A DNA stretch of 15,628 nt, from contig CATEMS010000034.1 in the NCBI GenBank assembly GCA_949507465.1, forward strand, positions 1 to 15,628, given 5' to 3'. The notes under the pieces were generated by a model. That model was not told the origin of the DNA. It ran no database searches and saw nothing but the letters and a program-made list of their open reading frames with translations. Positions within the stretch are counted from its first letter, which is position 1; the number at the start of each line of letters is the position of its first letter. Below, piece after piece: positions 6,021-13,171 of the stretch. The position numbers and the translations under genes are program-made. The DNA comes from Flavobacteriaceae bacterium. Its GTDB lineage: Bacteria > Bacteroidota > Bacteroidia > Flavobacteriales > Flavobacteriaceae.

Positions 6021-8216
6021 TTAATTTGCTACTTCATTAATAAATTTAATTCTGTAAATACGTAGTTCTTCATCATCATACTCCCCATCAAACTCCTGCA
6101 TGGCATCATCAATTTTATCGGTCTGAGATTCTAAAAAATACTCATGAATATCTTCTTGTTGATCTTCATCTAGTATTTCATCCACCCAATAACTAATATC
6201 TAATTTTGTACCACTATACACTATGGCCTCCATTTGTTTGATAAGTTCTTCCATTGGAAGACCTTTAGAATTCGCTATATCTGTGAGTGGCAACTTTCTA
6301 TCTACATTTTGTATAATGTATAACTTGTTAGCGCTATTGCTACCGGTAGATTTTACAACAAAATCATCTGGGCGTTCTATGTCATTTTCATCTACATATT
6401 TTTTGATAAGGGCAACAAAATTCTTGCCGTACTTTTTTGCTTTACCCTCACCTACACCATGAACATTAGACAACTCTTCAATAGTAATAGGATATTTTAG
6501 AGCCATGTCCTGTAGTGAGGGCTCCTGAAAAATAACATAAGGAGGCAAGCTTAGTGAATCTGCAGTAGCTTTAAGTTCTGCTTTAAGTAACTTAAAAAGA
6601 CCTGCATCAGCAACCACACCACCGCCTTTGCTAGCTATAACAATAGCATCATCGTTGGCCTGTTTAAAAGAATGATCCTCAGTCATCATGAAGGATACTG
6701 GGTTTTTTATATACCCTAACCCTTTTTCAGTTAACTTAATAACTCCATAGGTTTCTATATCCTTTCTGATATATTTTGCTACAAGTAACTGCCGTAATAA
6801 TGCCATCCAATAATGATCTTGGTAGGCTACACCCAAACCAAAAAAAGGTTGTTTATCTGTTCTATGAGATTTGATAAGGGCATTTGCATTTCCTACAATC
6901 ACATTGACAACATCTTTACTCTTATACTGCTCGTTGGTTTGGTTTATGATATCTAGTAACTTTTGAGCTTGGTTTTGGGCCTCTTGCTTTGTTTTTGGGT
7001 TGCGCATATTGTCGTCCATGTGTCCTCCCTCTCCGGTGCTAGTATCAAACTCCTCCCCAAAATAGTGTAAAATAAATTTTCTTCTGGAGATGGATGTTTC
7101 AGCAAAAGCCACAACTTCTTGCAGCAGGGCATGGCCTATCTCCTGCTCTGCAACAGGTTTACCACTCATAAATTTTTCGAGTTTCTCTATGTCCTTGTAA
7201 CTGTAATATGCCAAACAATGACCCTCACCACCATCACGGCCAGCACGCCCCGTTTCTTGATAGTAACTTTCTATACTTTTTGGGATATCGTTGTGGATCA
7301 CAAAACGAACATCTGGCTTATCAATGCCCATACCAAAAGCAATGGTTGCAACAACAACGTCTGTATCTTCCATTAAAAACATGTCTTGATGTTTGACACG
7401 GGTTTTTGCATCTAATCCTGCATGGTAGGGTACCGCCTTAACGCCGTTAACTTGTAATATTTGAGCCAACTCCTCAACACGTTTTCTGCTAAGGCAATAA
7501 ATAATACCGCTTTTCCCCTCATTTTGCTTTACAAAACGAATGACATCTGCATCTATGTTTTTGGTTTTAGGGCGTATTTCATAATACAAGTTGGGCCTGT
7601 TGAAAGATGCCTTAAATGTATTCGCATCACTCATTGCCAGGTTTTTAAGAATATCTTCTTGTACCTTAGGAGTAGCAGTTGCTGTTAAACCTATAATGGG
7701 TATATTATCACCAATCCTTTTTATGATGTGTCTGAGGTTTCTGTACTCTGGTCTAAAATCATGACCCCACTCACTGATACAATGCGCCTCATCTATAGCA
7801 ACAAATGAGATTTTTTCTTGTTGCAAAAAATTTATGTACTCATCTTTGGTCAATGATTCTGGAGCAACATAGAGTAGTTTGGTAATCCCATCAGTAATAT
7901 CTTGCTTTACTTGTTTTACCTCTGTTTTATTAAGCGAAGAATTTAACACATGTGCTATTCCATGATCTGAGGATAAGGCCCGTAGTTGATCTACTTGATT
8001 TTTCATCAGTGCAATTAAGGGAGAAACCACAATGGCTGTTCCTTCTTGCATTAAAGCGGGCAATTGATAGCATAAAGATTTGCCACCTCCAGTGGGCATA
8101 ATAACAAAGGTGTTGTTTTTATCTAATATACTTTTAATTACAGGTTGTTGAAGTCCTTTAAATTTTGAAAATCCAAAGAAATGTTTCAGCGAGGCGTATA
8201 ATTGAGTATCACTCAC
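6021..8216 (-). CDS. recQ: ATP-dependent DNA helicase RecQ
   Basis: RecQ is a 3'-5' DNA helicase of recombinational repair and stalled-fork processing. The 731 residues show: Walker A MPTGGGKS (40-47), DEAH (142-145) in AIDEAHCISEWGHDFRPEYR, TATAT (178-182), HAGLDAKTR (265-273), and motif VI YYQETGRAGRDG (318-329). An RQC winged-helix region (about 415-520) and an HRDC domain (about 535-610, with HGVGEGKAKKYG) follow. A C-terminal extension (about 625-731) resembles the helix-turn-helix tail of Bacteroidota RecQ. The subdomain that binds zinc in E. coli RecQ (here about 374-405, SISRRKFILHYFGEEFD to MDDN) contains no cysteine. The only cysteines in the whole protein are C49, C146, C241 and C334. 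The gene is divergent from kdsD and ends at its own terminator. Confidence 0.96.
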   Translation of the reverse strand: MSDTQLYASLKHFFGFSKFKGLQQPVIKSILDKNNTFVIMPTGGGKSLCYQLPALMQEGTAIVVSPLIALMKNQVDQLRALSSDHGIAHVLNSSLNKTEVKQVKQDITDGITKLLYVAPESLTKDEYINFLQQEKISFVAIDEAHCISEWGHDFRPEYRNLRHIIKRIGDNIPIIGLTATATPKVQEDILKNLAMSDANTFKASFNRPNLYYEIRPKTKNIDADVIRFVKQNEGKSGIIYCLSRKRVEELAQILQVNGVKAVPYHAGLDAKTRVKHQDMFLMEDTDVVVATIAFGMGIDKPDVRFVIHNDIPKSIESYYQETGRAGRDGGEGHCLAYYSYKDIEKLEKFMSGKPVAEQEIGHALLQEVVAFAETSISRRKFILHYFGEEFDTSTGEGGHMDDNMRNPKTKQEAQNQAQKLLDIINQTNEQYKSKDVVNVIVGNANALIKSHRTDKQPFFGLGVAYQDHYWMALLRQLLVAKYIRKDIETYGVIKLTEKGLGYIKNPVSFMMTEDHSFKQANDDAIVIASKGGGVVADAGLFKLLKAELKATADSLSLPPYVIFQEPSLQDMALKYPITIEELSNVHGVGEGKAKKYGKNFVALIKKYVDENDIERPDDFVVKSTGSNSANKLYIIQNVDRKLPLTDIANSKGLPMEELIKQMEAIVYSGTKLDISYWVDEILDEDQQEDIHEYFLESQTDKIDDAMQEFDGEYDDEELRIYRIKFINEVAN

Positions 8217-8222
8217 AAGACA

Positions 8223-8282
8223 TAATTGTTTTATTATTTGAGTCTTACTACAAAATAATTGTTTTTACTATGGAACAATTGT
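8223..8282. repeat. Three AATTGT boxes in the recQ-kdsD divergent promoter region
   Basis: TAATTGTTTT occurs at 8223-8232 and again at 8256-8265, exactly 33 bases apart. The palindrome ACAATTGT occurs at 8275-8282. The second and third boxes form a dyad that extends outward to CAAAA (8251-8255) and TTTTG (8285-8289). The outer edges coincide with the -7 elements of both divergent genes: TTATTTTG on the minus strand at 8251-8258 (one mismatch) and TAGTTTTG on the plus strand at 8282-8289. This may be a regulator-binding site shared by the two promoters. Confidence 0.4.
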
Positions 8283-8289
8283 AGTTTTG
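8259..8289 (+). promoter_or_regulatory. Promoter of the kdsD-tatC unit
   Basis: TTG (8259-8261), a 20-base spacer and TAGTTTTG (8282-8289) match the Bacteroidota promoter consensus. The predicted transcript starts near 8295 and has a leader of about 120 bases before the GTG at 8415. Confidence 0.65.
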
Positions 8290-8414
8290 TATGTTATAAA
8301 TAGTATTTGTGCCATCAAAAACACATTTATTACAATAAGACTTCCTATATTTAGTTTGTTGTATTAAATATAATCATTTCTTACACAGCTACAAACTATA
8401 AAAAGCGTAAAATT

Positions 8415-9377
8415 GTGAACAACGATAAAATTATTTCAGTAGCAAAGCAAACCATTGAAACAGAGAGCAAAGCAATATTAAATTTGGTTTCACTGGTTGA
8501 CCAACAATTTGCAGAAGCGGTGCGGTATATTTACCAAAGTAATGGTCGTGTTATTGTCACTGGTATCGGGAAAAGTGCCAATATTGGAACTAAAATTGTT
8601 GCAACATTAAACTCAACAGGAACCCCGTCTATTTTTATGCATGCCGCAGATGCTATACACGGTGACCTTGGAACCATCCAAGAAAACGACAGTGTGATAT
8701 GTATTTCAAAAAGTGGAAACACCCCAGAGATAAAAGTATTAGTTCCTCTGATAAGGGCTTTAGGAAATAAACTTATTGCCATTACCTCAAATAAAAACAG
8801 CTTTCTTGGGCAACAGGCAAACTACATTTTAAATGCCTATGTAGAAAAAGAAGCATGTCCAAATAATCTAGCACCCACATCAAGTACCACTGCTCAATTA
8901 GTAATGGGAGATGCTCTAGCAATGGCACTTTTAAACCTTAGAGGTTTTTCAAGTAGTGACTTTGCTAAATTTCATCCAGGAGGATCTCTTGGTAAACAGC
9001 TGTATTTGAGAGTTAGCACGCTTACCCAAGAAAATAAAAAACCACAGGTAAGTCCAAAGACCAACATTAAGGATGTGATCATGGAAATATCAAAAAATAT
9101 GCTAGGTGTGACTGCCGTTATAGAGGGTAGTGATATAGTAGGTATTATCACTGATGGGGATTTACGAAGAATGATGAGCAATAATGATAGTTTTACAGCT
9201 CTAACAGCAAAGGATATTATGAGTAAAAACCCCAAGACCATAGACAATAACGCAATGGCTGTAGCTGCTATGGAACTCATGGAGAGTCATGGAATTACAC
9301 AAGTTATTGCCCAAGAAAATGGAGTGTATTGTGGTATTGTTCATATCCATGACTTAACCAAAGAAGGTATCATCTAA
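8415..9377 (+). CDS. kdsD: D-arabinose-5-phosphate isomerase (KpsF/GutQ family)
   Basis: KdsD converts ribulose 5-phosphate to arabinose 5-phosphate, the first committed step toward Kdo, the inner-core sugar of LPS. Residues about 30-185 form a sugar isomerase (SIS) domain with TGIGKSANIG (49-58), ISKSGNTPE (97-105), EACPNNLAPTSSTTA (146-160) and FHPGG (186-190). K53, E105, E146 and H187 occupy the positions of the conserved K59, E111, E152 and H193 of E. coli KdsD, at a constant offset of six. Two CBS domains follow (about 212-265 and 272-320). At 320 residues the length is normal. The start is GTG; no upstream ATG fits the frame. tatC follows 13 bases downstream, so the two are probably co-transcribed. 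No other Kdo gene is present in the window. Confidence 0.95.
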   Translation: MNNDKIISVAKQTIETESKAILNLVSLVDQQFAEAVRYIYQSNGRVIVTGIGKSANIGTKIVATLNSTGTPSIFMHAADAIHGDLGTIQENDSVICISKSGNTPEIKVLVPLIRALGNKLIAITSNKNSFLGQQANYILNAYVEKEACPNNLAPTSSTTAQLVMGDALAMALLNLRGFSSSDFAKFHPGGSLGKQLYLRVSTLTQENKKPQVSPKTNIKDVIMEISKNMLGVTAVIEGSDIVGIITDGDLRRMMSNNDSFTALTAKDIMSKNPKTIDNNAMAVAAMELMESHGITQVIAQENGVYCGIVHIHDLTKEGII

Positions 9378-9390
9378 AGACAAACAAAAG

Positions 9391-10233
9391 ATGACAAAAA
9401 AAATAGGCACACCCTCGCAAGGAAAAGAAATGTCTTTTATAAGCCATCTAGAAGAATTAAGATGGCACCTAATACGCATAAGTATTGCAGTATTAGCGCT
9501 TGCCCTGGCTGCTTTTTTGGCAAAAGAGTTTGTGTTTGACGTATTGCTTTTAGGTCCAAAAAATCAAAATTTCCCTACCTACAGATTACTGTGTGAATTC
9601 TCAAATATGATAGGCATACAGGATAGCTTCTGTTTTAAAGAAGAATCTTTTAGAATTCAACCTAGAACCGTAGCAGGACAATTCTCTGCCCATATTTGGA
9701 CGTCCATCACTCTTGGATTTGTGGTAGCATTTCCATATATCTTATTTGAATTCTGGCGTTTTATTAGTCCTGGCTTGCACGCTAATGAACGCAGAAATTC
9801 TCGCGGCTTTATCATTATTGCATCCCTTTTGTTTTTTACGGGTGTCCTTTTTGGGTATTATGTGGTAACACCACTATCCATAAACTTTTTAGGTAGCTAT
9901 CAAGTAAGCGAACAAGTATTTAATGATTTTGATTTGAGCAGTTATACTAGTTTGGTGCGTACCTCTGTGTTGGCCAGTGGCCTTATTTTTGAGTTACCCA
10001 TATTGATATTTTTCTTAACCAAAATAGGAATCGTTACCCCTGAGTATCTAAGAAAATACAGAAAATTTGCACTTGTGCTTGTGCTGGTTTTATCTGCAGT
10101 GATCACACCTCCAGATATTGCAAGTCAGATAATAGTGTCGGTTCCAATTCTGATTCTTTATGAACTTAGTATCATCATATCTAAAAGGGTGCTTGTTAGA
10201 CAGGCCAGAAAAAAACAAAAAAGAAAAGCATAG
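9391..10233 (+). CDS. tatC: Sec-independent protein translocase TatC
   Basis: TatC is the signal-peptide receptor of the twin-arginine translocase in the inner membrane, which exports folded proteins. The 280 residues contain the cytoplasmic N-terminal motif SFISHLEELR (15-24) and the FWRFISPGL segment (121-129) followed by NERR (132-135). There are six membrane helices, at about 27-48, 104-122, 138-160, 190-210, 226-240 and 245-262, and a basic C-terminal tail (RQARKKQKRKA). The first periplasmic loop (about 50-95) is longer than in E. coli TatC and holds two cysteines (C68, C81) that could form a disulfide. This enlarged loop is, as I recall, typical of Bacteroidota TatC. No tatA is adjacent. 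It follows kdsD by 13 bases, likely in one transcript. Confidence 0.95.
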   Translation: MTKKIGTPSQGKEMSFISHLEELRWHLIRISIAVLALALAAFLAKEFVFDVLLLGPKNQNFPTYRLLCEFSNMIGIQDSFCFKEESFRIQPRTVAGQFSAHIWTSITLGFVVAFPYILFEFWRFISPGLHANERRNSRGFIIIASLLFFTGVLFGYYVVTPLSINFLGSYQVSEQVFNDFDLSSYTSLVRTSVLASGLIFELPILIFFLTKIGIVTPEYLRKYRKFALVLVLVLSAVITPPDIASQIIVSVPILILYELSIIISKRVLVRQARKKQKRKA

Positions 10234-10246
10234 ATTGGATGTACAC

Positions 10247-10280
10247 TTGCTGAACTATCTTAAAAAAACAAATACATTTG
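10247..10280 (+). promoter_or_regulatory. Promoter of lptB
   Basis: TACATTTG (10273-10280) is an exact TAnnTTTG match, with TTG (10247-10249) 23 bases upstream, at the long end of the usual spacing. It falls in the 80-base gap between tatC and lptB and would give lptB its own start near 10286, with a leader of about 28 bases. Confidence 0.6.
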
Positions 10281-10313
10281 TATCAATAATACGTAGTACC
10301 TAATACACAACAC

Positions 10314-11054
10314 ATGAAGTTAAAAGCTGAAAATTTAATGAAGCAGTACAAAGGCCGAAAAGTCGTGAAAGGCATTACTGTTGAGGTAAATCAGGGCGAA
10401 ATTGTTGGTTTATTGGGCCCCAACGGAGCTGGTAAAACAACCTCATTTTATATGATTGTTGGTCTTATCAAGCCCAATGGAGGTAATATTTACCTTGATG
10501 GTACAGAAATTACCAATTACCCGATGTACAAACGTGCTCAAAATGGTATTGGATATTTAGCGCAAGAGGCCTCTGTTTTCAGGAAACTGAGTATAGAAGA
10601 AAATATTCTAAGTGTGTTACAACTCACCAAACTCTCAAAAAAGGAGCAGCTCATGAAAATGGAATCTCTCATTGAAGAGTTTAGCCTTGGTCATATCCGT
10701 AAAAGTCGTGGAGATTTACTAAGCGGAGGAGAGCGCAGGCGTACAGAGATTGCCAGAGCATTGGCCACAGATCCAAATTTTATTTTACTTGACGAACCTT
10801 TTGCAGGAGTTGATCCAGTTGCCGTAGAGGATATACAACGTATCATAGCGCGGCTAAAAGACAAAAACATAGGTATTTTAATAACAGATCACAACGTCCA
10901 AGAGACCCTTGCTATTACAGATCGTACCTATTTGATGTTTGAAGGAAGTATCTTAAAACAAGGTATTCCTCAAGAGCTTGCTGCAGATCAGATGGTACGC
11001 AAGGTATACCTGGGTCAAAACTTTGAATTACGTAAAAAGAAATTAAACTTATAG
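10314..11054 (+). CDS. lptB: LPS export system ATP-binding protein LptB
   Basis: LptB is the cytoplasmic ATPase of the LptB2FGC complex that extracts LPS from the inner membrane and drives it to the outer membrane. The 246 residues carry Walker A GPNGAGKT (35-42), a Q-loop glutamine (Q84), signature LSGGERRRTEIARAL (136-150), Walker B FILLDEP (156-162) followed by FAGVDP, and the switch histidine H193 in TDHNVQETLAITDR. SVFRKLS (87-93), just past the Q-loop, is the region that contacts LptF/LptG in this family. The combination GGERRR plus DEPFAGVDPVAV is characteristic of LptB rather than of amino-acid-type ATPases. LptF, LptG and LptC are not in the window. It lies near kdsD (Kdo synthesis), consistent with a shared role in LPS. 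It converges on pssA. Confidence 0.95.
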   Translation: MKLKAENLMKQYKGRKVVKGITVEVNQGEIVGLLGPNGAGKTTSFYMIVGLIKPNGGNIYLDGTEITNYPMYKRAQNGIGYLAQEASVFRKLSIEENILSVLQLTKLSKKEQLMKMESLIEEFSLGHIRKSRGDLLSGGERRRTEIARALATDPNFILLDEPFAGVDPVAVEDIQRIIARLKDKNIGILITDHNVQETLAITDRTYLMFEGSILKQGIPQELAADQMVRKVYLGQNFELRKKKLNL

Positions 11055-11082
11055 AAGGTTATACCCCGTCAACTAGGGCAAG

Positions 11083-11826
11083 TTAATACTTGGGTTTCCA
11101 CAAAAGAGAAACCAGGATATATAAAAAGATTACAATGGGTATGGCCATAAATTTAACAAAGGCCAATAGCAACACACTGACCATTAAAAACACATACCGC
11201 AGGGCATTATCTTTAAAATTCCATGTCTTAAATTTTAAACCAAACAAAGGCAACTTAGCGTTTAAAAGCACACAACTCAAAAGTGTGAGGGCTATTAAAA
11301 ACCAGGGATCTAGAACAAAGGTTTTAAGAGCAGGAGTTGCTTGAAAATTTAAAATTAGAGGTATGCTCAAAATTAAAAGTGTATTTGCTGGTGTTGGCAA
11401 TCCAATAAAACTTGTTTTTTGGCTTGTGTCTACATTAAATTTTGCTAGTCTATAGCCAGAGGCCACAGCTATTAGCAATCCTGTAAAAGGCATAAAGTGT
11501 ATCCAAGAGCTTTGAGATAGGCTATCATTAAATAGAGTAGTAATCTCCATATTTGCTCCAGTGAATGCTTGACTTAAAAGTTGTACCATTACAATACCAG
11601 GTACCACACCGCTTGTAACAACATCTGCCAGACTATCTAATTGCAGCCCCACTTGGCTTTGTGCATGTAACAATCTTGCTACAAGGCCATCAAAAAAGTC
11701 TAAAAAGATCCCGGCAAAAGCAAAAAAAGTGGCCGAAATTAAATCTCCCGAAACAGCAAATATAATCGCTACACAACCGCATAGTAAATTTAATGAAGTA
11801 ATGATATTTGGAATTTGTTTACGCAT
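11083..11826 (-). CDS. pssA: CDP-diacylglycerol--serine O-phosphatidyltransferase
   Basis: PssA makes phosphatidylserine from CDP-diacylglycerol and serine in the inner membrane, the precursor of phosphatidylethanolamine. The 247 residues carry the CDP-alcohol phosphatidyltransferase signature: D43, D46-G47, A50-R51, G60, D64 and D68 (from LDFFDGLVARLL to GLQLDSLADVV). There are about seven to eight hydrophobic helices. The N-terminus MRKQIPNIITSLNLLCGCVAI is the usual one for membrane-type PssA of Bacteroidota and Gram-positives, which differs from the E. coli enzyme. A phosphatidylserine decarboxylase gene is not in the window. The gene is convergent with lptB, with 28 bases between and no convincing terminator. 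I could not find a -7 consensus upstream of its ATG. Confidence 0.93.
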   Translation of the reverse strand: MRKQIPNIITSLNLLCGCVAIIFAVSGDLISATFFAFAGIFLDFFDGLVARLLHAQSQVGLQLDSLADVVTSGVVPGIVMVQLLSQAFTGANMEITTLFNDSLSQSSWIHFMPFTGLLIAVASGYRLAKFNVDTSQKTSFIGLPTPANTLLILSIPLILNFQATPALKTFVLDPWFLIALTLLSCVLLNAKLPLFGLKFKTWNFKDNALRYVFLMVSVLLLAFVKFMAIPIVIFLYILVSLLWKPKY

Positions 11827-11950
11827 TTATTCAGAGTGTTAAAGTACTATTTAGAGCGCACGTTTTCATTTGTGATGTATCATACAATATTTCTTGCTCT
11901 ATTTGTAAGATCCCAACAAAGACAGCTAAAGAAAAAAATCAATAGTGCTT

Positions 11951-12009
11951 AAAATAGTTTCTTGAATGGAAATATACATGGTACTTTTGTAAAAATAGTA
12001 AACTATTTT
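11951..12009. repeat. AAAATAGT half-sites and an 18-base palindrome around the porV-like promoter
   Basis: AAAATAGT at 11992-11999 and ACTATTTT at 12002-12009 form a perfect inverted repeat with a two-base centre, placed exactly at the predicted transcription start. A further AAAATAGT lies at 11951-11958, just upstream of the -33 TTG. The placement fits an operator, though AT-rich chance pairing or an mRNA 5' hairpin is possible. Confidence 0.45.
11962..11989 (+). promoter_or_regulatory. Promoter of the porV-like/lnb-like operon
   Basis: TTG (11962-11964), a 17-base spacer and TACTTTTG (11982-11989) match the Bacteroidota promoter consensus. The transcript would start near 11995 with a leader of about 80 bases. 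Confidence 0.68.
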
Positions 12010-12075
12010 GCTCTAGCGGTCTTTAGGCACAATATGTTAGTAAATTACGAGTTAATTAAGATAAAGTAAAAACCA

Positions 12076-13167
12076 TTGTTGGCTAAAAAAAACACATTAA
12101 AAAAATCATTGTTTTTTGGGATACTAATGCTATCCACCATACTCTCTGCACAAACAGTTGTTAAATACTCTAATGAGTTTTTAAACATTGGGGTAGATGC
12201 GAGTTCATTTGGAATGGCTAATGCCGTTGTGGCATCTACCCATGATGTAAACGCTAGTTATTGGAATCCAGCAGGTCTTGTTGGCCTTGAAAGTAGTGAG
12301 TTATCGCTCATGCATGCCTCTTATTTTGCTAACATTGCCAATTATGATTATGTGGGTTTTGCCTTGCCTGTTGACAATGAGAGTACGGTAGCCTTATCGA
12401 TGATTCGGTTTGGTGTGGATGACATTTTAAACACCACCCAACTCATTGATAGCCAAGGACAAATTAATTATGACCGAATTAGTCTGTTTTCTACCGCAGA
12501 TTATGCCTTTACGGTAAGTTATGCAAAAAGACTCCCTCTAGACGGGCTTAATATTGGAGTAAATGCCAAGGTAATTAGACGTATTATTGGAGATTTTGCA
12601 TCCTCGTGGGGCTTTGGTCTAGATGCTGGTATACAATTTAAAAGAAAAAAATGGAATTTTGGAGTGATGGCAAGAGATATCACTACTAGTTACAACACCT
12701 GGTCTATAGATGAAGAAAAATTTTCTCAAATTCAGGGAGCTGTCGCTGGTCAGAATCAAGAATTACCGCAAACATCTGAAATTACCCTCCCCAAATTACA
12801 GGTTGGTATGGCCCGTAAATTCACATACCGCAATGACTACACTTTTTTAACTGAAATAGATCTTAACATGCGTTTTACTCAGACCAATGATCTTATTTCA
12901 ACATCCTCTGTAAGTGTTACTCCCTCTGTTGGTTTTGAGTTTGGATATATTGACATGATTTATGTACGTGGTGGTGTGGGTAATTTTCAAACCATTGAAC
13001 AACTAGATGGTGCTCAACGTACAGGTTTTCAACCAAATATTGGTGTTGGCTTTGCCTATCAAGGCATACAAATTGACTATGCACTAACAGACATTGGTGA
13101 CCAAAGTGCAGCTTTGTATAGCAATATATTTTCAATAAAATTAGATTTAAGTATCTTTAGAAACTAA
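12076..13167 (+). CDS. PorV/PorQ-family outer-membrane beta-barrel protein
   Basis: This 363-residue protein begins with a signal peptide (basic LAKKNTLKK, hydrophobic SLFFGILMLSTIL, likely cleavage after SAQ or SA). A region typical of PorV/PorQ and FadL-like barrels follows: FLNIGVDASSFGMANAVVAS, then DVNASYWNPAGLVGLESSELSLMH. The rest is rich in alternating hydrophobic beta strands and ends SNIFSIKLDLSIFRN, an amphipathic strand with a penultimate Arg and no C-terminal aromatic residue. PorV and PorQ belong to the type IX secretion system (PorV shuttles cargo), but the family has many paralogues of unknown role; I cannot say which this is. The start is TTG at 12076 or at the next codon, 12079. 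No ATG precedes the signal peptide core. The Lnb-like gene follows after four bases. An 18-base palindrome lies at its predicted transcription start. Confidence 0.85.
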   Translation: MLAKKNTLKKSLFFGILMLSTILSAQTVVKYSNEFLNIGVDASSFGMANAVVASTHDVNASYWNPAGLVGLESSELSLMHASYFANIANYDYVGFALPVDNESTVALSMIRFGVDDILNTTQLIDSQGQINYDRISLFSTADYAFTVSYAKRLPLDGLNIGVNAKVIRRIIGDFASSWGFGLDAGIQFKRKKWNFGVMARDITTSYNTWSIDEEKFSQIQGAVAGQNQELPQTSEITLPKLQVGMARKFTYRNDYTFLTEIDLNMRFTQTNDLISTSSVSVTPSVGFEFGYIDMIYVRGGVGNFQTIEQLDGAQRTGFQPNIGVGFAYQGIQIDYALTDIGDQSAALYSNIFSIKLDLSIFRN

Positions 13168-13171
13168 TTTA

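Noticed and set aside
8531..9280. Minus-strand open frames within kdsD
   Set aside because: They are antisense to a complete, motif-rich kdsD and have no independent support.
11055..11082. Possible terminator between lptB and pssA
   Set aside because: Only three- to four-pair stems (CCC/GGG, AAGT/ACTT) and no T-run are present, too weak to call.
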